DNA from: Craterostigma plantagineum
Lineage: Eukaryota; Streptophyta; Magnoliopsida; Lamiales; Linderniaceae
Length of the DNA stretch: 64,000 nucleotides
Reading direction: 5' to 3'
Assembly: GCA_027422505.1 (NCBI GenBank)
Contig: JAPQWV010000355.1
Location: 124,001-188,000, forward strand
The first letter of the stretch is position 1. Each line of letters opens with the position of its first letter. This document shows, in pieces, positions 9,726 through 20,177 of this stretch. The notes under the pieces are model-generated. The model made no database searches and was not told the origin of the DNA. It was given only the letters and a program-made list of their open reading frames with translations. A program made the position numbers and the translations under genes.

Positions 9726-12605
9726 TGACACGCTCAAATACTAGCAAGTGTACTAGGTCGTGGAAGTAGTAAAACGGACGAAGTCCGAGTATCGCTCCAC
9801 GAAGACAGCTCGATTAATTCTAAGAAATATTCATAATTCTAATTTAAACTAACGGATAGTTTTGATGATTTGGTAAATGAGATAAAAGACGCAAATAATC
9901 AAATAAACGCAAATAAAGCAGATGAGGATAGAACAGTTGACGACGAACATGATAAAGACACATGCTCGGCACGAAATATTCCTACGTCTTCATGCAATAT
10001 CATCTATCTAATCAACATGAATCAAGTCAAGGTGGAATTTCCTAATATATGTGCTACCCGTTATTCACGTAACTAGCAACCCTACGTAAATAGAGAACCA
10101 ATCAACTATATGTCTATATGACTGTAGTTCCTATACGTGCATTCGATCTTCGTGAAATTCCCTGAGTTTAGACGCTTTCGGCGCCTAAGGTCTCGGAAAC
10201 CACACATACGAAACCGCCCATCTCTGGTCGGTTTTACGTAGTGGTATTCAATGCTTTGTTCTAATCGGTTTAATCACTTAGTCCATCTCATAAACCAATC
10301 AATAATCATACGCAAGGAGGTCAATCACACGTACGCATATGAAGCGCAAACAAAGAATACATAAATTATATTATTAAATAAGATAATAATAGCATTAATA
10401 CGTAGTCATAATCCGGCCTAACACGGCCTCAATCACAAAAGAAATTAGTCTATCATATTAATATACGAAAACGACAACGAATCAAAAGAAAACATTGTCG
10501 AAAACAAAATATTAAAAGGTAAGAAATTCGCCCCTTTTCGGTGCTCGCTTATCTCGCTCTTGGCCGTCGTTCGCCTCTCTATTTTCAGTCGTCGGTCTAT
10601 GCTCTTTTTATTTCAGCTCTCGGCTCTTTTTTTCTTTTTTGTTCAGTCGCCAAGCCCCCCCCCCCTCCGTTTGCTGCTTCGGCAGTTTAAATAGAAACAA
10701 AAAGATTTGTATCTTCCTTTTGTCCCCATTAAATCTCCTTTTTTTTGGATTTTAAAATCAAATCTCCACCTTCCTCATCTCGTTTACCACGTCAATGGGC
10801 TTTCCAAATTAGAATCAATTGGCAAAATTGCATGTCTGCACCATGCACTTTCGAAATTTACAAAAGGCCCCCAAAGTGCTAATAGGCCAAGCATACGTTC
10901 CTTCTTTATATGGTTCACATGCTTGCTTGATGTCTGCTTGATTCTCAAGATAAAATACTCCCATGAACTAGGCTGCTTAATTGTGACATCGTGAGATGAT
11001 TTCATGTGCGTGTTGTTTTGTCGGCTTCTTTCCATACCCGTTGATTTTAGCTCCATTTTACCTCGATATCTATGAAATAAGATATGCAATGTAAACATAA
11101 GATATTCGAAGACATTTCGAATATATAACAATCGAAAATGCACTTTTAATGGGTATAAAAATGATGTAAAATCCTAAGTCATCAACAATCCCCAAACTAG
11201 CTTCGATCGTCCTCGATCATAAAAGCAAAATAAAACTAAATCAAGTTAGGATTATAAAACATCAGTAAATGAAATTCTCCTGTTTCATCTCAGAAAATGT
11301 AACTGCGTACAAAGTTGAGATATCATCAACTAATGAACGATCTAATCAAAACATGGAGCATGGGGTAATAAGTCACAATCTCATCGTGGCATAAAAGACA
11401 TTTTCAGAATCATACAACGCATCAATCCACAACTCTCACAAGGATCGCTCAAGTCGCTCGGGTGTTTTCAAAGGGATCTGTATAAAGACGCTCAATTCAC
11501 GGCATGAAAAGATATTACTCTATGGTTGCAAATATATCACATCATAGTCACATAATAGAAGTCATGCACGAATGAAAGGGTCTTTCATCAAGGTTGTAAT
11601 GGGGCTTGGGTTTTGAAAGGTGTATCAAATGGGAAAGTGGGCTAAAAGTATCAAACGTGTAACTCATGGAATCGCTCTTCTAACCACTTATTTTGCTCTT
11701 CGAACGTCGTCTATTTTCACTCGTCTCGTCCTTTTCCTTTTCTAGCTCTTCTTGCCCGCTTCATTTTTTTTGTTCGCCACTACTTTTTCTTTCTTCTTCT
11801 TTTTTTTTTTATTTTTTCTTTTCTCCTTTTCTTTTTGCTTTTTTTTCCGAACCAGCCCCTCTTATCTTTTTCTTTTGTACGTCTTATCGAAGGGAGAGAT
11901 TTCTAGTCCGCTGCAATATTACGACGAGAGATATATTCATAGGACGAGTTCATAACTAATATGCATCGACGATTAGCTCCTTCTCAACCAACAAGTCACT
12001 TGTCATGATATCGATAAATTAACACGTTGATACGGATCGTATAGGCTAACTTGAGGCAATTTGGCTATATATCTGGGCTCCAAGTCAATAAATAAGTCAA
12101 ATAAGGCTCATAGGGGCTCACTAAGTGATAAGTATGCAAGGTACGGAAATATTTAGGCCAATGACTCAATCCTAGTGCACTTATTATTTTCGCACATAAA
12201 AAATCCACATAATAACCATTGACATGCATAACAGAGCAAGTTCGAAAATATTCAGTCCATGCGTGTCACACAAGAATAAACACCGAGCATGATGAGTTGT
12301 TCTTAATTTTCTGAAGGCTCAAGAACTCACATATATAACTGGGTTTGTGCTTCATGATACGTAATACTCTCCTAAAGCAGTCAATATAGCCAAATAATCA
12401 TGTTAATATCACGACAATGCAACATGTAAGACTATCTCACTCAATTCATCGAATCATATCACGACACGGTAAATTTAAAAATTTTCATCATTTGGAGATT
12501 CCACAGATGACGTTCAAATCGCAACCTTCATCAGTTATACCCACTAAAAAGACCGAAACATATCGATACCAAAGTATGTGAGCATATTAAATCTAGCATG
12601 TGTCA
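9726..12605 (-). repeat. 3' LTR of an Athila-type gypsy element
   Basis: The left edge TGACAC and right edge GTGTCA form a perfect 6-bp inverted terminal repeat. The right edge adjoins a polypurine tract read on minus. Near the left end is the stretch CGAAGTCCGAGTATCG, common at the ends of plant Tat/Athila LTRs. Length is about 2.88 kb. Inside are a long pyrimidine tract (11757-11850) and a C run near 10658. The partner 5' LTR is missing, so no target duplication can be confirmed; the left flank is AAACA. Confidence 0.72.
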
Positions 12606-12622
12606 CATCCCACCCCCAAACT
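12606..12622 (-). other. Polypurine tract of the Athila-type element
   Basis: On minus the sequence reads TTTGGGGGTGGGA directly before the LTR start. This is the primer site for plus-strand DNA synthesis, and it fixes the LTR border and the minus orientation of the element. Confidence 0.8.
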
Positions 12623-12939
12623 AAATAGCACATTGTCCTCAATGTATAAATTAAAAGAAAAGAAAGAGTTGAAGTGACATTGCCCTAAATTTTACGTCAA
12701 TTGATGTAGAAGACTTTGTTGATTCGCAGTAAGCAAGCAACCATCGCGAACGGGCAACCCCCAAACTAGTTATGAGCCTGTGAGAAAACGTGACTAGACG
12801 GCACCGTGAGAGCGAATTTTTATTAGATAAAAATAAAATAGACTATAAGGTAATAGGACTTAAATAAAATAATATATATGCATCGATAGGCCTTGGGTTG
12901 CCTCACAATAAGCGCTGCTTTTATAGTCGTTAGCTCGAC
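12623..12939 (-). other. Athila 3' untranslated remnant
   Basis: No coding sequence seen. The word GGGTTGCCTCACAATAAGCG (near 12895) and its surroundings are common in non-coding parts of plant Athila/Tat elements. Adjacency of this 3' tail to the gag-protease region shows that RT, RNase H and integrase were deleted. Confidence 0.45.
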
Positions 12940-13966
12940 TCACAAACCGCTTATTTTGGTGGATAGTCTATGTTGATCGAGTTTTCTTTCCAAACATCTC
13001 GATCGTTTGTACACCTTGGGCTCCCCTCTTCCTGGTGATAGTGTCTGCATTATCATGTTGGGTCGAGAGTTCTCTTTTTTTTGCCATATGTAGATGCCAT
13101 CCTCTGTGCAGTTTTTACGACGAAGCTTCTTCTTTTTCATCGGTGAAACCACTTTCTTGATAGATTTAGAGCCACTGCTCTTTGTAGTCCATGTTGTCCA
13201 CCTGTTAAAGTTCAGCACAGAAGAGACTATGTTATTGTTGGATTTAGTCGCGTTCCCTTTCGACACATCTATTCGAGCATCAGCCTTTGTGTTCTGGCGG
13301 TCCTTCAGCTTGCTGGCATTCTCTCCAGACAAGTTGTACCTGAAAGACTCAGAACACTTAAAAGCACAAGGTTCAAAGATATCGATAAAGGAACAAGAAT
13401 CATCAGTAGGGCGTTTCATAGATTTATAAACATCGAATTCCACTTTCTCGTCCCCTACTTGGAAAATAAGTTTACCGTTACCGACATCAATGATAGCTCT
13501 TGCCGTGTTTAGGAACGGACGTCCAAGTATCAAGGGGAGGTTATCATCTTCTTCCATATCCAATACGATGAAATCAGCCGGGAAGTAGTGCTCTCCTACT
13601 TTCACCAATACGTCTTCCATTTTTCATCGTGGATACGTGATTGATCTATCGGCGAGCTGAAGGATAGTCGATGTGGGTATCGGCTCGCCAAGTCCCAATT
13701 TCCTAAATAATGAAACTGGCATCAAATTGATACTCGCATCAAGATCGCATAACATGTTATTAAATGTAAGAGATCCAATAGAACAAGGAATAGAGAAACT
13801 CCCTCGATCTTTAAGCTTCGGCGGGAGCTTCTTCTGTAATACCGCTGAACATTCCTCGGTGAGAGCTATTGTTCCGTGTTCTTCTAACTTGTTTCTCTTG
13901 AACAGTAGCTCCTTCAGGCATTTGGCGTACTTTGGCAAATTCCTTCTTCATTTAATTATAACTTAG
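12940..13966 (-). pseudogene. Athila-type Gag end and retropepsin (broken)
   Basis: Read on minus: YAKCLKELL, then ALTEECSAVLQKKLPPKLKD, then the protease segment LCDLDASINLMP, followed by LILGRPFLNTARAIIDVGNG. This order is diagnostic of Athila/Tat gypsy elements, where the protease follows Gag. The catalytic DLGAS is changed to DLDAS (Gly to Asp), which should inactivate the enzyme. A stop splits the region near 13622, within what should be a GVVEDVLVKV-like stretch. After the protease the frame passes into Lys- and Ser-rich sequence without RT, consistent with a large internal deletion. Confidence 0.88.
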
Positions 13967-14577
13967 TACAATTTTTTATACTCCAACGGTTAGTCGTTAC
14001 ACAGTAACAATAGCAATTTATTATCGATATAGCACAATCTATCAAACTATAATCAGCTAGTACCGTTAAAGCATGACATAGTAACAAATGTTTTTAATTT
14101 AGTAACAGTTGTTCATCACCTCAATTCACGAACATCTGGATCAATTCATGAACATCTGGATTTCCGCTTGATTTTTAGGTCTTTCATACCACATGCATTA
14201 CACCACTTACGGTTTATGAGTTAAGAATTGATACATAATTTCGAATCTAATGGCGTAGTAAAACAATACCCAAATTGTTAGGTTGCGCTCCCGTGCTATG
14301 TGGAGAAAGGCCCAAAAAACGTAAGAGCACTTGTCTACTTGTATATATTAGTAGTGAGATCATTATTGGTTGTTGGTAGAGAGGTTAAAGAGAACAAAAT
14401 TCATAGAGAAAAAGTAATCTCGTCACCGTTTGCGCAGCATTAGAGATCTGGTCATTCCGGGCTCATCCACTGTCGGATTGGGCTGAAATTTGGTCAGCGG
14501 GTTCATAACTCGTGGCTCTTGAAATCCACCTGTCAGATTTTGATTTTGTTGTCCGAGGCTTGAGATATCAGGCTCGT
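13967..14577. other. Unassigned sequence between Athila and Sirevirus fragments
   Basis: AT-rich sequence without recognisable genes at 13967-14420. A minus-strand open stretch at 14423-14577 (motifs QNQNLTGGFQEP and NPTVDEPGM) matches nothing I recognise and may be a fragment of an element or gene. A short duplication, CAATTCACGAACATCTGGAT versus a near-copy, is visible at 14131-14160. Confidence 0.4.
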
Positions 14578-15360
14578 ATTGTGGCTGTTCTTTGTGAGGG
14601 TGTTCTCGAAAACAGACAACGACACTGAGTTCAAGAAATATCTCAGTGAGTTTTATCAGAAGCTTGGAATAAGTCAACAATCCTCAGCCACAAGACACCT
14701 CAACAAAATGGGGTCGTTGAAAGGAAAAATAGAACTCTAGTGGAAGCCGCTCGTACAATGCTGATCCATTCTGGCCTTCCACACTTTCTTTGGGCTGAAG
14801 CAGTAAATACCGCCTGTTTTACCCAAAACAGGACGGTGGTTCACAAACGCTTTAACAAAACTCTGTACGAAATTGTAAATACATCTCATTCTTTAAAGTC
14901 TTCGGGTGCAAGTGCTTTGTGGCGAACGATAGAGAACAACGTGCAAAGTTCGACCCTAAAGCATTCGAAGCAACTTTCGTCGGTATTCTTCAACATCAAA
15001 AGCGTACAGACTATACATCAAGTCCACCCCCATGATTAAGGAAAGGTACAACATCACTTTTCACAAAGTGAACGAAATGGCTCCTGAACAAAACAGTTCA
15101 GGACCCGTGCTCAACTCGTTGGCTTCTGAAAACAACATCTCAGAACCCGTATTCACTGGTGTGTTGGCACAAAGCTGACAGAAGATGGCAACAACTCAGC
15201 AATCACCGCCAGACGAAGCTCTTCAACAGTCACTACCTCACCCGATTCAGATTGCCACAAAACAATGAAGAACCTACCGTGAGTGTTGAGGAAGAATCAT
15301 CAGAGTCGCTCCCTCCCAGTGCAGATCCTCACACTAATGAACAATCGGAGATCGTTTGAA
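14578..15360 (+). pseudogene. Sirevirus-like copia: integrase C-terminal half
   Basis: It begins with a TDNDTEF motif (the second catalytic Asp region; TDNGTEF is usual) near 14612. GISQQ, then PQQNGVVERKNRTLVEAA and FLWAEAVNTACF follow (14690-14825), with NRTVVHKRFNKTLYE after that. These words are characteristic of Sirevirus-class integrases, where the catalytic Glu lies in the NGVVERKN helix. The frame shifts near 14690, 14900 and 15040; the C-terminal region carries a readable MIKERYNITFHKVNEMAP in a shifted frame. It is the first part of a plus-strand element that continues through RT and RNase H to an LTR near 24 kb. Confidence 0.85.
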
Positions 15361-15499
15361 ATCTAGATCCACAACTGGCTGATGCATCATCTTCAGCTTT
15401 GCCACATGAGCGCAAGTGATAGAGCTCACCCAATTGATCAAATAATTGCCGATCCTTCAAGCGGAGTAAGGACACGACATCAACACAGTCTTTTTAGCT

Positions 15500-17005
15500 G
15501 TTTCTTAAGCCAAAATGAGCCCAGTAGGGTAGCAGACACACTACAAGACCCGGATTGGATTATTGCAATGCAAGAGGAAATCAACCAATTCGAACGTCTT
15601 CAAGTGTCGAAGTACCCCGCCCGCATGGAAAAACTATCATTGGAACAAAATGGGTATTTAAGAATAAAAAGAATGAAGATGGCGAAGTGATCAGGAACAA
15701 GGCACGATTTGTTGCTAAGGGACACAACCAAAAGGAAGGCATTGACTACGACGAAACGTATGCTCCTGTTGCCCGAATTGAAGTCATTCGTCTCTTATTG
15801 GCTTACGCGGCTCATAAAGCCTTCAAGGTCTATAAAATGGACGTTAAAACCGTCTTTCTCAACGGCGTACTCAAAGAAGTCTATGTCGGTCAGCCAGACG
15901 GCTTCATCAAGAACATCCGATCACGTCTATCGATTGGATAAAGCTCTCTACGGTCTAAAACAAGCCCCCACGTGCTTGGTATGATGTCCTAAGTGACTTT
16001 CTCGTAATGTCTGGATTTATTCGAGGAACAATCGATACGACCCTCTTCATCAAATGGCAAGACAAGGATCTGATGGTCGTTCAAGTTTACGTCGACGACA
16101 TCATTTTCGGTTCAACAAATCCACGGCTTTGCAAGAAGTTTGGAGATCTCATGAAGAGTAAATTCGAAATGAGCCACATGGGAGAGATGCAATTTTTCCT
16201 AGGACTTCAAGTTAGGCAGCTCGATGATGGGATATTTATCAGTCAAACAAAATATATTAAGGACATCCTGAAAAGGTTCCATCAAGATCAGAGCAAGCAT
16301 CTCAGCACTCCCATGTCAACAAGTTGCAAGTTGGATGCCGATCCCACAGGAAAATCGATCGACATCACACTCTATCGCAGCATAATTGGATCTCTTCTCT
16401 ACCTCACTTCTAGTCGGTCGGATTTCATGTTTGCCACTTGTTTGTGCCCGCTTCCAAGCCGATCCCAAAGAATCCCACATGCTCGCGGTGGAGCGTATTT
16501 TTCGCTACCTTAAGGGCACGACTACCTTAGGACTATGGTATCCTAAAGGTACGAACTTCAAACTTATTGGCTACACTGACGCTGATTATGCAGGTTGCCG
16601 AATGGACAGGAAAAGCACCTCCGGTGGCGCTGAATTTCTAGGCGAAAAGCTAGTCGGTCTTCCAAAAAGCAAAATTGCATCTAAACTTCGACGGCTGAAG
16701 CTGAATACGTCGCAGCCGCCGGCTGTTGCTCCCAGATGCTATGGATGCGGACTCAGCTTCGCGATTATGGGTACAATTTGAATAACATACCCATATATAG
16801 TGATAGCCAAAGTGCCATCGCAACTACGTGCAATCCTGTTCACCATTCACGCACGAAACACATAGACATTAGATATCACTTTATCAAAGATCACGTAGAA
16901 AAAGGCACCATTGATATGTACATTGTGAACACGGGATATCAACTAGCCGACATTTTCACCAAGGCATTGGATGAAAAACGATTCAAATTCCTTGTCGGAA
17001 AATGA
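15500..17005 (+). pseudogene. Sirevirus-like copia: reverse transcriptase and RNase H
   Basis: The RT begins near 15540 ([10 protein letters not shown], then [14 protein letters not shown]), continues with [22 protein letters not shown], the catalytic [11 protein letters not shown] (YVDD at 16088-16099) and GEMQFFLGLQV, a Sirevirus-type signature. RNase H follows with YTDADYAGCRMDRKSTSGG (near 16573), a frameshifted EYVAAAGCC region, YSDSQSAI and ADIFTKALD, ending at a stop at 17003-17005. At least five frameshifts (near 15640, 15940, 15990, 16450 and 16660) make it non-functional. A second, more decayed copy lies on minus at 59340-60492. Confidence 0.93.
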
Positions 17006-18489
17006 GGCATGTTGAATCTTCCGTGATATGTGCATTACCTGATCTTCTGTGCTATCACATGCTCAATTCTATGTATTTTCCATGCTTTTTTATCTTATCT
17101 TGCGTGATAATAAAATTACTAAAATAAATAACAAATAATAAAAATATAATAATAAACTATACATATACATATAATATAGGGGAATGAAGAAATCTTTAGG
17201 ATGCTCGATCTATGTCACAATTAGATTTCCCTTGCATGCGACTGATTACTTGCTTAATTTTGTCAGTCTAAGTCGCATTCTTGTGTCTAAAGCTCATTTA
17301 GTTTGCTCCACTAGACACAAAGGCACTTTGCATAAGTGAGGATTCTGGCCTATTATTTTTCCTTTCTATTGATTTATTCTTGAGCGCGTCACACATCAAT
17401 TGCTTGTCTTAACTAGTGCTTCTTGGCTTCATAGTCACCGTTCATTAGATCCTTAGGAAAATGATTAGAGCACTTAGGAAATTCCTCACTTGGCCTTACA
17501 TATAGAAAATTTCCATTCTTTAATATAGCCTTTAGTCATCCTTTTGAGCCTTCTCCGATATCCTTTTCTTCACTTGAAAATCCTTTGAGCCTTCAACCGA
17601 ACAACTAAATCTTCGATGGGATATTCGAGAAAAGGAGGGGGAGAAAATGAAAAAAAAAGACAAAAGAAGGTGGAAAACATACACGAGGAATGCTCAACGC
17701 ACAAATCTTGCTGTGAACTTCTCCGTCGATAATCTCGTACACTCGTCAGAACGGCTGGAAAGAGGAGCACCACGAAGTGAACTTCTCCAACGATAATCCA
17801 GTCTTATATCGAGACAACGAGAAGAGAAGTGCGGCCTTGGGTTCGAATTCCACAACTGCGAAAAATCGTTGAAGGATGAGAAAGATAAACAATAGGAAGA
17901 AAAACGGCAAAAAAGAGGAGAACGACGAAGAAAAGGAAGAAGATCCTTAGTCCACAATTCCAAAATCTATCATGCCCTTCTTAGTCAGAGCCAAATTAAA
18001 ACCTTTCACAGTCTCTATGATTCCATATCGACGATCTTTTGCAAAGGTGAAATGATTAAAAACGTCTCGATCACAGGTAAATTGACTTAGGATTGCTTGT
18101 GTTGACTAGAGTGATATAAATATCATCATCCCAAGGTAAAAATAATCGAGTGCTAGAGTGAACCCAGTGAGAGTTGTCGAAATGGACCACTCTATGAACT
18201 TAGGACTCTTTAGTTTGACGACATGACTTGACGGTATGTGATATTTTCAAGTGTCTTGTGAAATTTTAGGCGTGACAGTGATCGTAGCAAAATAATCTGA
18301 CCCCATACTATTAATAATATTAATATGCATATGAAATATATATATATATATATGATATTTTTTTCTGAAAATTTATTTCACTATAAAAAAAAACATCGCA
18401 TATTTTGAAATGAAATTTTATATTTCATATGCATTGACTTGTTTAAATGCGATTATCTGTTTTTACTCATACCCTCGCGCGACAATGGA

Positions 18490-18930
18490 AGTTATGTATA
18501 GGGGGAACATGTATCTAGGCTAAAATGTGTTGAATTCGCGTATCTCAAATTTTGTTGCATTGTTTGAGGGGGAACACTTACAAACATATGCCTTAAAAGC
18601 TCCAGATAATTTTAATGATCTTCCTCTAAGTGATGCAGAAACAATGTGGAGGTCAATAATTCTTCAAAACTTGGAGTATTTGGCATAAAACTTGTAGGTT
18701 GATTAAATTTTTTATCGCTAACATCTTTCTATGGTTTTTGGAATTTAACCAATTGTTCTTATGAAGGGGGAGCATCACTAAAACAAGTATTGCTTCCATA
18801 ATTAACTCTAATCATTCTCGAACATTTTGCTCTAAAGTTTTGCAGATTCGCAAAATCTGGCCAGATGTCATCATTCGAAATTTCAGGGAGTTAACTGCAT
18901 TTATTTTCATATCTAGGGGGAGCAATTATG
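18490..18930 (+). other. Multiple polypurine-like motifs
   Basis: AGGGGGAACATG (18498), AGGGGGAACAC (18570), AAGGGGGAGCATC (18765) and AGGGGGAGCAA (18915) lie in the element's sense orientation. Multiple PPT-like motifs have been reported as a Sirevirus hallmark. Here they sit upstream of the extra ORF instead of next to the 3' LTR. Function is inferred from resemblance only. Confidence 0.5.
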
Positions 18931-18989
18931 TGGTTGAAAACTTAAACTTAGGGTCTGTTTGAAATATATTGAAATTTTTTAATAAAAAA

Positions 18990-19950
18990 TTTGGGCTAAA
19001 TTTGTAGTTCCAATCAAAAATTATCGATCGAAAATTAACTTGGGACCAAATGGAAATTTTTGCTTTAATTTCTCGAGCGAAAATCAAAACAGGAACCAAG
19101 TTTCTCGATCGCAGATTCTTCGATCGCAAACAATAATGGGCCTTGAATTTCAAGCGTCGAATAAGCGTCTAATCAGCCCGTTTCGATTATGTGCGTTCTT
19201 AAAAGTTGATTTTGAGTTCGACTAAAACTGGGTTTTCAAGTGTTTAAAGGCGTCGGAGAACTTTCTCGATCGCAAACAGTGTTACCTGAATTTCAATTTG
19301 ATTGATTTACTGTTTGCATCGTAAAAGATTTTCGATCGCTAAATTTCTTTTTGATCGTTAACATAATAATGCTGATGGAAAAATAATTACGATCGAGAAA
19401 TTAATTTTTGATTTTATACGAGCAAAAAGATTACTGAACTGAATAGATAAAATACATGCAATTTCTTCTAATTTTCGAGCGCAAAAACTTACTGTCGAAA
19501 ATTTCGATTTCAATTTTGTTCTCGGTCGAAAGATCGTAAAAGCGCGCAGCGATTAATTGATCGATCGAAAATTTTCTCGATGGTTGACTGAGTATCTCGT
19601 TGACAATTTTCTCGATCGTAAAATTTCGCAGCGAAAAACCTTTTTAAAATCGAAAATCTTTCTCGCTCACTAACTTTCACAGCGAAAAATTTTATTCACG
19701 CGCGAAAAATTTTTCGATCGTAAAGTGACATAGAAATCCAATTTCTCGATCGTAAATTTACACGAAAATTTTTCTCAACCGTAAAATTTCTCGGCTACGG
19801 TACCACAACTCAAGTTCAAACACTTTTCCAAAACTGTAGCTATCATTAGCGAATAAAATTTTCGAGCGCAAATATTTAGTTCGAAATCACATTTAGGCAA
19901 TTCAATTGAGAATTTCATGTCTCGAGCGATAAAAAGCACGGAGTAAATAG
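18990..19950 (+). repeat. TCGATCG-rich degenerate repeat block
   Basis: More than a dozen copies of TCTCGATCGYAAA or the variant TTCGAGCGCAAA occur in either orientation, set in AT-rich DNA (for example near 19024, 19072, 19101, 19119, 19265, 19331, 19390, 19558, 19614, 19712, 19746 and 19860). Spacing is irregular, so it is not a simple tandem repeat. The homologous block on minus at 42775-43985 has kept the same character. Confidence 0.75.
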
Positions 19951-20162
19951 TACTTTAACACTTAGCAAAATTTTCGACCAATTTCGTTGAACTTACATGC
20001 ATATGTCGAAAATAAAATTATTTCTTCAAAAATTCAGTCTATATGACCTATATGTGCATTGAAATTTCCATTACAATTTTATCAAACATGTTATAAATAG
20101 CTTCATCATTATGGTCTGATAAATTCGAACTTCGACTAAATTTTAATCTAGCTAATGATTTG

Positions 20163-20177
20163 AATATGTATTTCAGA
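20163..20177 (+). promoter_or_regulatory. Possible 3' splice site before the extra ORF
   Basis: TGAATATGTATTTCAG ends at 20177, immediately before an ATG, with a CTAAT branch-like word about 24 bases upstream. The composition fits a plant intron acceptor. A spliced subgenomic RNA is how a pol-distal ORF could be expressed. No donor site was identified, so this is only a candidate. Confidence 0.4.

Larger units (their letters stand above)
17006..20177 (+). other. Spacer between RNase H and the downstream ORF of the Sirevirus-like element
   Basis: No coding sequence in 3.2 kb. Its membership of the element is shown by a second copy in the same order on minus (58940-59340, 55296-56116 and 42710-45029). 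It holds two copies of a GTGAACTTCTCC..CGATAAT repeat (17714-17800), several PPT-like GGGGGA words (18498, 18570, 18765, 18915) and a dense block of TCGATCG motifs (18990-19950). Confidence 0.75.

Noticed and set aside
11693..11959. Phe/Ser-rich ORF resembling a membrane protein
   Set aside because: Translation of a pyrimidine-rich tract in the Athila LTR; no homologous pattern and two overlapping frames of the same kind.
3390..14600. The integrase half at 2597-3391 and the half at 14578 as one element split by an 11 kb insertion
   Set aside because: The halves overlap around the VIR/VRVF residues and differ there, the border sequences have no convincing LTR ends, and the inversion model explains the left pieces better.
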